From Oasisia sp. SBJ-2009 (lineage: Eukaryota; Annelida; Polychaeta; Sabellida; Siboglinidae), in the NCBI GenBank assembly GCA_964017155.1, contig OZ024863.1, positions 42,736,084 to 42,800,083 on the forward strand: a stretch of 64,000 nucleotides of DNA. The letters run 5' to 3'. The notes beneath the pieces are model-generated. The model was given only the letters and a program-made list of their open reading frames with translations. It was not told where the DNA came from and did not search any database. The first letter of the stretch is position 1, and each line of letters starts with the position of its first letter. A program made the translations under genes and the position numbers. Below are positions 1 through 14,500 of this stretch, piece after piece.

Positions 1-429
1 CAATATATACAGCAAAGTAGTTCCTTGACGTCCTTGTAAATGGATGTTTGGTGTATTTACTGTACTTGTACTACCTGCAGTTTGTAGCACTTCGTTCTGC
101 CAGATCCAGTTCTACTACTCCAGGGATGTTGCTATTTACCCATGTTATATTGTCTTTCAATTTCTTTGTGAAATTCTACTCCTGTCTGCTCTGGAATGGC
201 ATATACTGTAGTATAATAGCAGTGACCGCTTTGTAAGCTATTGAAACAGTCCTTCCTACTTCTCTGATCCTGATCACATCCCTAAATTTGTCTTCCAGTT
301 CTTGCATCTGTTCTTCTCTTAGGTGTGTTCCCATGCTACATGTTGTTACCTTTAGTCTACTGTATATATACCAGTACCAGTTACCCTCTTTTGGTGGCTC
401 TGTCTTGGCCCAGAGCAATCTCCGTGGCC

Positions 430-597
430 ACCGACCCTTCTGATGCTGCCAAAGTCTGGTTGGCTACACTTCGCATGCTCATATTATTGCCCTATCTTTC
501 CAGTGTTGGTTGGAAGGGACAGGCATCTGCACAGGATTTGAACCTTGGTTGTCAGTCCGACACTCTAACATCTCGGCCACTGATGTTATGTTAACCC
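430..597 (-). repeat. tRNA-derived SINE head (third family)
   Basis: Read on the minus strand, 540-597 has a box-A-like GTGGCCGAGATGTTAGAG and a box-B-like GGTTCAAATCC at tRNA spacing, followed by unrelated sequence down to about 430. It is too diverged for a tRNA gene. Confidence 0.5.
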
Positions 598-1019
598 TCT
601 CTATATAATATCAGTGCTAATTAATGTTGTCATTACTCATATAGTCATACATTTAGAGTGTAGTCAGGTTTACCATACAACAACATACTCAGTCTTTGCT
701 GACTTCAGTCCTTCATCCATAGTCATCCATTTAATGTTGTCATTGAAGCCTGCAAAATAAAAAAATGTTATGCAATTACCTATATGTAATTTTTTTTTAA
801 AGTACTTCAATCTTTAACTTAATTCTGCCTATAGTTAGAAATTATTGGCAGGGTGTACTGGTGCCTGCCCTGTACTGAAGCACAGGCTTGGGTTACAGTT
901 TGTAGCGTGGGTCTATAGTTTGGAGCATTTAAGTGAAAGATTACCAAGTCCGTATGATACCACTTAAAGTTGTGCCTCGTATGATTCTGATCGCAGCACA
1001 GGATATTATTATATAATCA

Positions 1020-1505
1020 TAATTAAGATAAGATAGCTTTATTGCCATGTGTTCACATTGTAGTTACAATAAAACATTGGAATGTGTAATGATATTGGTC
1101 GTCGTAATAGTACATTCACATGACAATACATTCACATGCACCAAACAATGATGTTAAAATATACTACTACATTAAATAAAATAAATAAGAACAATCACAT
1201 AAAAAGGTCCGAATAAATAATTGCTCATTATAACATCGATAAATAATTGATACGATCTAGTAGAAATATAGTAGCTTAAAATGCAAAATATGAAATAAAA
1301 AAATAAAAATATAAAATATAATAAATTATGATAAAATATACATACTAAAACTCATCGGAAAGTGGACTATGTGTTTGCTGCGGGTGGGAGAAAATCACTT
1401 CTGTTTTGACAGGGCTTGAACGGCTAATGGGAAAAAGCTAGTACTAAAGCGGTTGGTCCTGGTTTTTATGGATCTGAATCGGCGACTAGATGGGAGAGGT
1501 TCAAA
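1020..1505 (-). mobile_element. LINE 3' end (C-terminal codons plus 3' UTR)
   Basis: On the minus strand 1505-1400 reads as a reverse-transcriptase tail (RSIKTRTNRFSTSFFPLAV, then a stop), followed by an AT-rich 3' UTR that ends AATAAAGCTATCTTATCTTA. A homologous tail ([17 protein letters not shown]) lies at 21366-21795, so both belong to one family. Confidence 0.6.
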
Positions 1506-2037
1506 TAGGTTTTTAATTAAATTAATCATTTAGAATGCCAACATTAGTACATAATATTATTATGATTATATATCCCTGAATATCTACATGTATATTGTAT
1601 GATATGAGTCCTACTGGTATAAACATATTATATAGACTGAAAACAAATCTAGTAGTTATTATTTTTAATCAAGTAGTTATCTTAAATATAACTTCTAGCT
1701 GCAACAGATTGAGACAGATGTAAGAGAGACGCGGACAGCTAAATATAAAGGGAACCAAAATAAGAGGTGCTCACAGTCACAGCACTTGGGACGCCACAGT
1801 CACAAGGGGACGCAGTTACAAACGGACCGGGCTAGTTTGGCGCCTAACTAACTAAGTAAACTGAATGCGAGATATTTTGAGTAATGATAACATTTATGAT
1901 TAAATAATCATACCTTTGTAAACAACAATACTACAATTACAACATCCCCGATACACACTCAACTTAGACTGAGATCTGTCGCTCTCCTCAGAGTGAGACA
2001 CTGTGAGTAGTGTGTGACAGCTACTCACTGAGTCACT

Positions 2038-2111
2038 CAGTCTCAGTCAGTGACAGTGACAGTGACAGTGACAGTGACAGTGTCAGTGATTGTGTGTGTG
2101 TGTGTGTGTGG
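2038..2111. repeat. (GTGACA)n plus (TG)n simple repeat upstream of MTR4
   Basis: About seven GTGACA/GTCAGT hexamers run into a (TG)n tract. It lies about 450 bp upstream of the MTR4 start codon, in the presumed promoter/5' UTR region 1800-2559, where I saw no TATA box or other defined element. Confidence 0.8.
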
Positions 2112-2559
2112 TAGAAATCATTACTAGCCGCACTCGGTCTCGGAATCACAACATAAAAAACTACAACTGGCACACATTAACAACTTACCATTAGCCTTAG
2201 CCGATTCATCGCTTAGTGATAAGGAAATTTGCAACGCAAACGTAAGTATACATAAATATATCGACATAGTTGCAGAGATTCCAGCCCAATCGCTCCCTCG
2301 TTCGACACGTATCCCGACTTTCGGTTCTTTGTTGTTTCACAGGTGGCACCACAGTAGAAAGCCTCACCAGTGTCACGTGACATTGAAATGTTGCCTTTTT
2401 AAACGTTATTTTAATTGTTTCTCTTTCACTTTGTGTACGAAAGAAAGAGTGTTGACTGTTGACCGAACAGAATGATACAGCGCTCGAAGGTTTAACGAGC
2501 ATGTTTTTACACGAATAGCGTGCACACACTGTCGCAAATCATACTACGCACGCCTGAAG

Positions 2560-5500
2560 ATGAGCGATAATATGTTTGGTGGAGATCTGTTCAGCGTGTT
2601 TGATGAAAAAGATGACGCCGAAAGCAACAAAGACAACACCGACCCTCCAGCGAATGGAAAGTCTGTTGCAAAGAAGAAAGGAATAAAGTAAATAGTTACT
2701 ATAAATTAATCGCCCAAAATGTGTTAATTCCGAATTGAAAAATACTAAGGAGTTACAAAGCCAAAGGCAAAGGCCAAGACCAGTCGCTTGTTTGTTACAA
2801 TCCAAGTCACTTACTTAGTCTTGACTTAGATTGTGTCCCTCAAAAGGTCCCCAGAAAAGATAATGAGTGACATTTAAAATGCGCAAATGATTTGAGACAT
2901 TCTGCAAAGAATTCCAACATTACTGCTAATATCCAATGATCTATGTTATAAGACTTAAATGTAAAAAAAATTATTTAGGATACGTCGTCCTACTCTAGGA
3001 AATATGTGACTTGGGACATAATGTCCATAGGCCATTACACGTTTTCTGTGTGCGGCGTATCATTAACAATTCCCTGGCTGGGCTGTGGCGCTCTCGCTGG
3101 GCAAATAGAAGCACAGCATTGTACTCACGACCAAAACATTTGTGTCACTGGAATCTCATGTTCTAATGCTTCTGGCCTGTCACGATACACTGTGGCACAG
3201 TAAGTAATCTCACACTGATTCACTTGACCTGCCCTGGCCGAAGAGTCAAGACTGGACATATTTCTTACACAGACATGTTATATAACATTTGGATTTTTTT
3301 TTTTGTGAGTACTTCACTCAAAAAAGTCCCAACAGTTTCTTTTCGCATCTTTGACAATAAGTTTTAAATTATTAATGATCACATAGATTTCTTATGGATG
3401 AATGTGTTCAGGTTTATGTAAAATATCAAAAAACAGGACACGTGAGAAGTACTTTTAGGAGTATAAATAGATATTTGGTAATACAATTTAATGTTTTTTA
3501 AACACGGTGTAACTGACATTATCAGCAAATATGATATCGTTGCTTCAGGGCCAGCGATCTGCTTGAGAAAGTGGCCAAGGGAAAGCGCAGTGTCTTGAAT
3601 GAGATTGAAAATGACATCACACCAGCAAAAAAGATTAAGACCAGCACCACAGCCAGCGCTGCTGTGTCTGAACTCAAGTAAGTAAATGAATTCCAACACC
3701 TTGTTAAGTTTGTTTTAATTACCCTTTCTTGTTTATGGCTTGATGATTTTATTAAATTAATTTGATATTGAATTTAAATATATGCTAGAAGTTATCAGTT
3801 TGTGTGTTTGTTGATTAATTTTGAATTCCAACATTGTCTTCACCATGTAAGCTGATTGAGTCTTTTGAGGAATCATGTCTTGTTGTACATTTCCAGCCTT
3901 CTGGACAACATGCCCAGGATTCAGGTGCATTCGTTACAGACACTTGAAGCCTGCACGCACGAAGTAAGTACTTTGTCAGTACCACAGTAACTCAATCTAA
4001 ATCAAAGTATTATCAAACATCCCGCATAACAAGGTTGTTTTTCTATCGGAACATGTTAACCCATCCTGCAATTTATAGCTTTTGGAATTTTTATTATGCT
4101 ACCAGTACAGAAATCAATTTTATTTTTTCTATTTCAGTTAATGGTGAATATTCTATGAGTCGTCAAATCTGCACACGATGAATCCTCCTCCTCTGGAAGT
4201 TACCATGCTGCCTACACGGCTACACCATGTCTTATGCTGAGAACCTAGAAACATTTCTAATCTGTCTTTTAGGCCTAACACGAAGATCGTTGTTGTCGTG
4301 TTGTTTACAAAGAGACTTTGTTCCCTTTCAGGTTGCAATGCCTCCATCCATGGAGTTTGTTCCACTGAAGACGAGCACGACTGAACCTGCGAAGGAGTAC
4401 CCGTTCATCTTGGATCCGTTCCAGAAGGAGGCGCTGCTGTGCCTGGAGAACCACCAGTCGGTGCTCGTGTCGGCCCACACGTCCGCCGGCAAGACAGTCG
4501 TAGCCGAGTAGGTCAATTAGCCACGGCTTTATGCAGGATAACAATATGGCCAGATGCACTTTTTTTGGTGGACACGTGGGTGTTAACTCTTATACATATA
4601 CAAGCCAGTTGAGATGTGTTTATGACTTGAAATAAACTACAAACACATATCTGGCACCCATTTACAAGCTTTTCAAAGCATAACTGATAATATAAATTAT
4701 ATACTGTGTATATATATATATATATATATATACACAGTATATAATTTTTGAAAATGTTTTATTCCTCCTTTTTTACACATACTGTGATATTTCTACCCAT
4801 CCGCAATGGGTTTTACCCATCCAAATGATGGGTGGACGGGTCTCTGCACAACTCCCTCCCAGTAGTGTGCTACTCTAAGTCTCTGACACAGCTGCGTGTT
4901 TGACACAGTGCGTACACGTTCATGTTTTTCTTGTAGATACTGTGCACATCCAGAGGACCATTTCACTAATGTTGTTAAGAGCTCCTAAACCTGTTTTTGC
5001 ACCTTGATATAAATTTTGGTCCATAACAATGATTTTGAATACGTGTAAACTGTCAATACTGACAGGTCAGTTCGACTTTGTCACTGGTGTGTCATAGGAA
5101 TAGTGTCCTCAGTAATACAGCAATGGATATTTGCATGTAAAAAATTATTTACAGGTTTTGTGTAATGATAAATTTTCATTAAGAGTTCTTTATCTTAGTG
5201 AAATTGTCCCCTGGTTTCAGGATTTTTATAGTTTGCCTATAACTGCTGGGAAGAACAGTAACACTATGAATTTTCAGAAGTTGGCATACTATACGTATTT
5301 GAATTGTCTAACCAGCTATAGGATTCATACTGGGTATTAATCGATGGTTCACAGCATTATACGTATCCGCTCTACTCCAAAGTCTATCGATCATTTTAGG
5401 ATCAATTAAAAAAAATTACTAATAGTAGCACATCAGTACATCTGAAAATTCAAGCTCAGAAGTGCAACAAACAAAACAATTTATGCAACTTGCTTTGCAA

Positions 5501-8500
5501 AAAGCAATCGGAAAACAAAACTACACATGCAGCATTTAATATAGAATACGTGGGAATTAATTTACATGACATGTCACAGGTACGCCGTGGCGATGTCCCT
5601 GCGAGACAAGCAGCGAGTGATCTACACGACACCCATCAAGGCTCTGAGCAACCAGAAGTACCGGGAACTCTTTGAAGAGTTCCAGGACGTTGGCCTGATG
5701 ACTGGCGACGTCACCATCAACCCTACAGCTTCCTGTCTCATCATGACCACAGAGGTAAATAGCAGTAGTGTACTAGTGTTACAGAAGTGTTATTATTATT
5801 ACATTTACCATGTGCGATCATTTGGGAATTTAGCAGAATCACATGCAACATAATCTCATCTTTCAATGGCCTGTTTGTTTTCGTAGGCAGATAATAAAAA
5901 AGAATAAAAATTGATGCTTTTACGATTAAAATATGTCAGGCAATATGAATTGAAAATAGCCTTGTTTCTCAAAATATCGCTCTTTTGAAGTTTGCCTCAA
6001 ATTTAACAATTAAGCATGGACAATATTTCAACAAGTAATGTATCATTCTAAAGCTTGTACTTTTTGGAATACAGAAAGCTAAACAATTCCAGTTTACAGT
6101 GTTGTGACTGGCATATCTGTTTTTTATATTGTTCCTAGTGTTGTTGCACAGACAGATGTTTTACGTAAACTGCGCATAATTTGTAAATAAATTAATTTCA
6201 TATAAACGGACACTGATACTGCTTTAATTTTTAAAAGCAGAAAGCATATGTTTTTTAAATTCCATTTCAGATTCTGCGGAGCATGTTGTACCGGGGGTCA
6301 GAGGTGATGCGAGAGGTCGCGTGGGTCATATTTGACGAGATCCACTATATGCGAGATAAAGGTGTGTACGTTATCTTGTATAGTCGAGGTACTGCCCATA
6401 GGCAGCGCAGGTATATATTAGTACAGATATGTATCACATCACTTATGAGATGTATGATTCGTGAAGACACTGGTTTCTTCATGTGACATGTGGTGACTGA
6501 TTTGAACTGCTAACTTGTTAAATCGTATCAAGTAAGAATGTCCATATATGGTGTTGTGGTGTTTAGAGAGCAGTGGTCTGGATGTAGAAATGTCCATGTA
6601 TGGTGTTATGTTGAAGAGAGGGGCATGGTGTGTGTGTGTGTGGGTGCGTGTGAATGTCCATATATGGTGTTGTGCCATATAGAGAGACCGGCATGGTTTG
6701 TGTGTGTGAATGTCCATATATGGTGTTGTGCCATATATATTGCCTGGATGTATACATGTCCATATATGGTGTTGTTCTGTAGAGAGGGGCGTGGTCTGGG
6801 AGGAGACAATCATTCTACTCCCTGACAATGTCCACTACGTCTTCTTGTCGGCCACCATTCCCAACGCCCGCCAGTTTGCAGAATGGATATGCTACCTTCA
6901 CAAGCAGGTACAGTGTATATAAAACATTCCTCTTTCCTGTTTCTACTTGTCTACTTCTAGATGATTGTTATGAAAAAGTGTCCCATGTTTAAAATAGTTA
7001 ATTGATAAATCAGTGGCATTATATTTGAGTAAGTTGTTTTTAAGGTATTGATATACTGTTGTCGTCCACACACTATATGATCACACAAATTCAGCTTGGA
7101 ACAAAGTTGTTGTTATATATATGAATATATGTCAGCAGTGATTAAAGTTTTACAATTTGTTACTTGTCTTTATTGTTCCAGTTAAAACTCATTATAGAAT
7201 GAAATGCGTAAAGATATTGACAGAGGATGGTCTTTTTAATTTCATGTTGACATGTGTTACATATTCTGCATTCACCAATTCATTCTCTAACAATAATTAT
7301 CGCAAAAAAAGGCTAACAACAAAGGCAAGACAGACAGCTCCCGTGTCAGACAGCTAACAACTTATATACTTGTACCTATAACTGCACTTTAAAATAAAAA
7401 ACATTGTGGAACCACCACAAACCATACTTTGTTCAGATTATGATAAACATGACAGCTTTCAGTACTTGTTGTCATTTGAAATATCATCCAGTCATGAGGG
7501 TAGACACACCGCCACAAAAAGACAATATAGTTGTTTGTGTTGTTGTTTCAGCCGTGTCATGTGGTGTACACAGAGTACAGACCCACCCCCCTACAACATT
7601 ACATTTTCCCGGCTGGTGGGGATGGCATACATCTTGTTGTCGATGAACATGTGCGTAGTCTCAAATCCCTGAAGATTACTGTTCAATTCTTCACACTTAG
7701 AGCTTGATTTGGCTGTTATAATACAGGGCTTGGTTTGTTATTATTTAAAGGAAGAGTAACATTAAAAATTGACTTGTCCATAACTGGTTGATGATAAGTT
7801 AACTGATGGTTAATTCACTTGTCATATGTAATCAGACCTTGCAAGTCCTTTGCAATAGCAGTATTATTTATATAAATTATTAATTGTTTTATAATTGTAT
7901 TTGGAGTTTTTATTAATTATTAGTAGTGATAGTATAATAAGTTCTGCAGAACATTCGCATTTTCCCTATTTTGTGTACAACAAACATGCAGTATTCTAAC
8001 CTGTTACAGGTTTTTCTGCAGTGAAATATGTTTTCTGCTACCATTTACCAAACAAATGTTCAGCATTTAATCCCATGATGAATGATACAGATCTATAGGT
8101 ACACAAATTGTGCTCCTGAAACAATCTGACAGTTGATTGACAGCTGTCCATCATCAGCTCACACTTGTTTAATGGAATCCTGGTCAATTGATAGGGCGAG
8201 TTTCGCGAGGAGAACTTCAACACAGCAATGGCGACACTGAAGGACGGGGGTGACGCAGCGAAAGGGGACCAGAGAGGGAAGAGGGGGGGCACAAAAGGTC
8301 AGAGTTCACCTGACATGTCATCACTTACTGAAGCTAGTCTGTTTATGAAGGCCGTGCGATACAGTGGAAATATAAATAATTTCATCCAAGTGTCTTGTAT
8401 TGTGACGGCCACTAATGAAGCAGTTTAAGAAACTGGACTTTCTGGCATTCAAGCAGTGTCAATATTTATTGAGTAAGATGGTTAATAAATTAATTTGAGG

Positions 8501-11500
8501 TGATGAAATAAATTCATAAAAATTTACAGCCGAGAGAAAGTTGTGAATTTTGCCTGTCCGATCGTCCAGGACAAGTAGTTTTAGAGCTTGGACTAATAAG
8601 AGCAGTCCTTTTACATAGTAAAAACATATGCAGGACTAGTTGTCTATAACGACGGACTACCAGCTAGCTAGAAGTATCGTGCACCCTGGATATACATGTA
8701 CGCGTGTCGTTGTAGGAGAGTCGAACTGCTTCAAGATTGTCAAGATGATCATGGAGCGCAACTTCGCCCCGGCCATTGTGTTCAGCTTCAGCAAGAAGGA
8801 CTGCGAGGCGTACGCCATGCAGATGTCACGACTCGACTTCAACACAGGTACATGCCTTAACCTCGACACATTAGATAATAGATGACGGGACCAAAGACTA
8901 AAATTTATGTACCGAACCGTTAAGGGATCTATCCCAGCCCTCCCCACTGAAACATTCTTCCGCCCCCCAAAAACAAACAAAAGACACATTCAGCCTAAGC
9001 ACTTCCCAGACCATGTATCCTCAAATGTTGTCCAACAACTAACAACCAACAACACCAGATGTTTCATAGTACCTACAGCCAACACTGAACAATTTAAGAA
9101 TAAATTTTTGGTAAAAACAGTAGTTGACTGGAACCAAGTTAACGAGTCGCGGGTCCAGGCTGAAACCATAACTGATTTCAGCCGCCTGATCTGCTGCTCA
9201 AACACTCAATAACACACCCCGTCGTATATAATAGCTAATATTGGCTCCTTACGATGTATCCCATTCAGATGCCAGGCAGACCTGTTAAGTTTCTGAAATT
9301 CCAAAACTGGAGATTTGTGCGTAAAATCTAATTAATCAAATATCGATGATACTGCGCGGCGGTAGATTGCAAAATTCACACAAACATGCGTATGCAAACA
9401 ACATTTTATTAAAAAATTATATATAAGTACAACATGCAATAATACCACAACCATCATATAAATTATGTACACACAACCCAAAACATTAAATAAATAAATG
9501 TGAACACCAACATTAATCATCACAACATTAACATTGGGAATGATAAGCACCTCACTCATGGGAAGGGTGGGCCTTAACATAGTCCCATGTCGCTGATTTT
9601 GCGTACTTCAGCAGTTCAGCTGAAGGCTGAAATTGATAGCAGATTGATGTGTCCTGGCCAAGATCGATTTTTTTAACCATAGAAAACACCCTTTCGCTGT
9701 CTGCGTTGCTGTTTGGCAGTGACAGCAGTGGCAACACAACAGCACACAAGGTGCCAACACGAGGCGTGAAGCTCGCTCAAGCTGCTGGTGCTGCGATGTT
9801 GCCACGTGGCGAATCGCATCGTATTTTCCTCCTGCAGCAACGCTAAAGAGTGAGTTGCACACGCGGCAATACGCATGTGACACCCCTCTGTCACTTCGGC
9901 TTATCCAGTGTAGATCGCCGACCCCCGCCTGGATGAACCTGGATGCATATTTCTTCTTTGAGGTCGAACGAGATGATGGCTTCGAATTCGACTTCGCTAG
10001 CGCTATACTGCATATTGATGAGTGCCAAGCATCAAACGCTATGACAGCAGTTACGATTGGCTGTTTCGCAGGCCACGTGATTTTTCCATCCAATTAAAAT
10101 GCCTGTTACGCTCATTGGTTGTATTGGTGAAAAATAAAGCGCAATTTGTAACTGAAATAGATTAGCGATCTGGGGCGCTTCTACTACGTAGTACGATGTA
10201 AATCGCAGATATATTTATTAGTAAAAAGAACAGGGATGTGGGAGGTTACAAAAATACGAATCTGGAGGACTAATTATAAACTGGAGATTTCGTCTCACGC
10301 GCGGGAGGGCGGGAGATGGGTACAAAAAGCGGGAGGCTCCCGCGTAAAGCGGGAGGCTCCCGCGTAAAGCGGGAGACTTAACAGGTCTGATGCCAGGGTC
10401 AGACACAATGCCAGCCGTATCCTGGCGTCATCCACTGATGCCTTGTACACTATGGCTGTAATAATGTGCGGCTTTGAACGTTATTGTATGTTTATTTAGT
10501 CAGACCAATATTTGATACCATGCATTACATCTGGCAATGGTTGATGGGTTTCCAGGCTACATAGAACCTCTGTATTAAGGTCACCTTCACTATTAAGACC
10601 ACCTTCCATGTTAAGATTGTCTTCACTATTAAGGTCATGTTCACTGTTAAAGCCACCTTTGCAGTTGGACGGAAGCGACGTGAATTGTGAGGTAAATGTA
10701 CTAATGAGACTAACTACTACATCAATAATTCAAGGACTTTTTATGATAACTAATTGTGAGGTGGCTGGGTTAGAGAGGTAACCATAAAGCGAAGTTCAAC
10801 TGTATTATTTCGTTACATGACTCACTTGTGGATTTTGTATTCAGAGCATAAATAAAAACTTGTACATGATACTTTAGAATTGAAAATCACAGTGATTGTT
10901 TAGAGACAATGTATTACATTTTGTTTTGAACACTTCCTTGATTTTCAAGCTGCCAAACCTTGTATGAGTCTCAGAGTTGGAATGACAAGCAAAACTTTCA
11001 ATGCTTTGGTGTCTTCACTTGGACACAATACATGGAACAAACTAGCCTCGGTTACCCAGACTCCGTGAGATGGCAGCACTTTTAAGCCCCTCAGCTCTGC
11101 CTGGGGAATTAATGGGCTGCAGTTGTAAGGCGCCAGGCTGTCCTTACCCCAGATTAGGGTAGAGACACTGTTTGGTTCTCAAGACGAATTTGAAATATAC
11201 AATTAAATAACAGTACTTTTTAAATCAGATAATGATGTATTATAAAAACTATTAAAAAAAACACAAAAATAAATAGCAATACACATTTGCATTTGTTTAT
11301 AAAATAGGATTTACGACAGGATTAACCAGTATCCCTGAGGTGGCAGCATTATTTAGCCCCACACGGTTAATTTGGAAAAGCCGGCAGAGTCACTAGTCTT
11401 CTCGTAGTTACGGAGCCGACCAACAGTCGGTTAAACGAGACTAGAAACAAAGATGTTCTGAAGAGTCTGTTTTGTTGTGTGGTTGCAGAAGAAGAGAAGA

Positions 11501-14500
11501 ACATGGTGGCAGAAGTGTTCAGTAACGCCATCGACGCACTCAGTGACGAGGACAAGTCCTTGCCACAGGTCAGGAGGTCAACACCAGGCACTTTGGGGTG
11601 TTTGTATCACTTCGTCCTGGGCAGCAGCATTTTTGGCCCGTAAAGCAGTCACAGTTGCCTGCCTAAATCTGGGACCATTATATTTTCACTAAAGTTGCAA
11701 AGAGTTTATAAATCCGATTTTGCAATTTAAAGTCAATTTTGATCCTTAATAACGATCTTGAATACAAGAAATCTGTCAACACCATAACGCGCCAGCAGGA
11801 CATTGTTACTGGTGTGTCATGGAAATAGTGTCCTCTATCCTGTGGCAATGAATGTTAGCGTTTTGAATCAATCACAAATTTAACAATGGATTTTGTTTAG
11901 TGATGAATTTTCCTTAAGAGCTCTTTATCTCAGTGAAATGGTCACCTGATCATATTATTTCAGGGTCATGATTTTTTAACAGCACAGAAGCCAGTACCAC
12001 TGCTGGGTACGACGTGGAGGTTATTCAGCATAGCAGCTCATGTGTACAGTAACAAACCAGGGTCAACGTTGAAATTGTTCATTGCCAGTTGATTTGTTAA
12101 TTGTCTTCTAAAATAGGGTAGGGTTGCTTAGCCACACAGACTCAGACCAAGGGCTGTGTAGTGAGTTTGGAGCTTGAAACAGGGGACAAGCCGACACAAG
12201 GAGTAAAACTGATGCCTGTTATGCATTCTGTAATGCATTCGATTATAATCAATATACCGGAAGATGCCTGGAAAGCATGAAAAAAAAAAGCAAAGGGGAT
12301 TTAAGACATAGAGACATGAAATTAATCAAGAAAATAATTCTCTAAAACCCATAGTGCTTTGATGTACCATAATCATGTGTCAACCATCGGCAGGTTTGCA
12401 TGTGTTGATTGATAGGATTTGTATCTTTGCTAACTTGTGATATTTTCTTCCACCAGGTGGAGCATGTGTTGCCGTTGCTGAAGAAGGGGATTGGCATCCA
12501 TCACTCCGGTCTGTTGCCAATTCTGAAAGAAACGATTGAGATCCTTTTTTCAGAGGGGCTCATTAAGGTGAGACCAGTTCATACCTCTTGCCTTTTGCGT
12601 ATACTTAATCTTGGCTCGTGAGTTGGGTCATTATGATGCTGCAAACAGTAATTTGTGTCTACATCATCATCGTGCACTTAAGACGATGTGTACCATACAG
12701 AGAATTTTATGTTTCCAAAGGATTCCTTTTCATTATCATTTGGGACACAAAAGAATCCCTTTTATGTCCCATAGAATCTCTTTATACTAAGACCATGCCT
12801 ATTACATAAAAGTAAAAAAAGTAAAGGCAAGTTCTTATATAGTGCAGTATCCAGCCCTCAGGACCGTTCAAAGCGCTTTACACTTTACTTCCCTGACAGA
12901 CCTATTCAGTCAGACACCATCTCGGCTTCTCTGGCAAGCATCCAGTCATATGCTACAATTAATGCGCACATGCTGCTGCTTGTGTACATCTCCACCACTG
13001 TCTATAGCCATGTACTCATTTATACAGCTGAGTGAAGTGGAGCAACGTAGAGTGAAAAAACTTGCCGAAGGTTTTAACACTGCAGTACATGATTCGAAAC
13101 TGGGTTCTCATAGTCGATAGTCCTCTAAGTTCTACCCCTGAGCCTTGCGCTCTACTATTACATGTAAAAAAATTAAATCACTGAATGTTTGGTCAATAAT
13201 AAACAATTGTGACAGTTCCCATGTATGTAGCAGTTTCAATTAAGACTGAGACATGTGCTGCAGGCGCTGTTTGCTACGGAGACGTTTGCGATGGGACTCA
13301 ACATGCCGGCGAGAACCGTTCTCTTCACAAGTGCTCGCAAGTTTGACGGCAAAGACTTCCGTTGGGTGAGAATTGTTACTCGTATAGGATGCATGAACAT
13401 CTGTCGGTGTCCAAATGATGGACATCGTGACGTTGGCTCTTCAGTTGCATTTCTTGCGTAGATAATCACATTTTGACTACAATGTCAACAAAATGCACAA
13501 CGGAATGTTTGATCAGCCATTTGTGATGGCTCAATGTATCTTGTTGCTAGGCAACAGGCCACATGATGCTAACTGTAGACTCTCGCTGTCCCCAACAGTT
13601 GACGTCCGGGGAGTACATCCAGATGAGTGGTCGGGCTGGACGTCGTGGACTTGATGACAAGGGAATTGTCATCCTGATGGTCGATGAGAAAATGAGTCCC
13701 GAGGCGGGGAAGACGATCCTCAAGGTCAGTGGGACGTTTGGGCAGAATCGGACAGGTTTTTTTTTTTAAACTGTTAAAAAGCTATAGTGGAGGAGATCAG
13801 TATGTTTCGTCGTCGTATCTTGTTGGTATACTGGCCAACACTCCTGGTGGAGTAAAACGGTCAGGGTTGGTCACATGTAGGGTGACCTGTGGCGAAATAC
13901 CCCCACATTTGGGACTAGTATAATTGTATACGTAGTGTTTTAGGCAGCAGGTAGCCTGGTATTCAGAAACCATCTTTTACTCAATCATGTGGGCTTTGAA
14001 CTAATTTACTGCGTGATTACATGTCGTTCCTTTCCATTGTTCTAGGAATACCGCTACTGCTTTATATGTTGAAATGTGGGCTCTAGCAGCCTGAGGCCAG
14101 GAGACTCGTATGTACTCAGGTCATCAACTGGGCCTCGGGAGGCTGAGTCCACATTTCTTTCGTTTAATTATTTTGGTGTGCCAAATAAGGCACTGTTTTA
14201 TCCCTATAATAAACAAACATCATAATTTGGCCTCTTTCATATCTACGCTTGGGTCCGTGTTGTTCCTTGCATAAAATGTTGTAGTTCAGGAATGTTAACA
14301 ATTGCATCTCTTGCAATGCAAATGCATTGTCATGACATATCATATTTTAACCACAGTGGACATGTTTCGTATTTGTGACGTGTTCTAACAAAATAAATCG
14401 TGTGTCAAGAAATAAATAAACAATTTAGTTAGTCACACCGTTGGAAAGAAGATATATTATGCTTTCCAATGGTGAAAAAAATCATATATTTTGCTTACAC

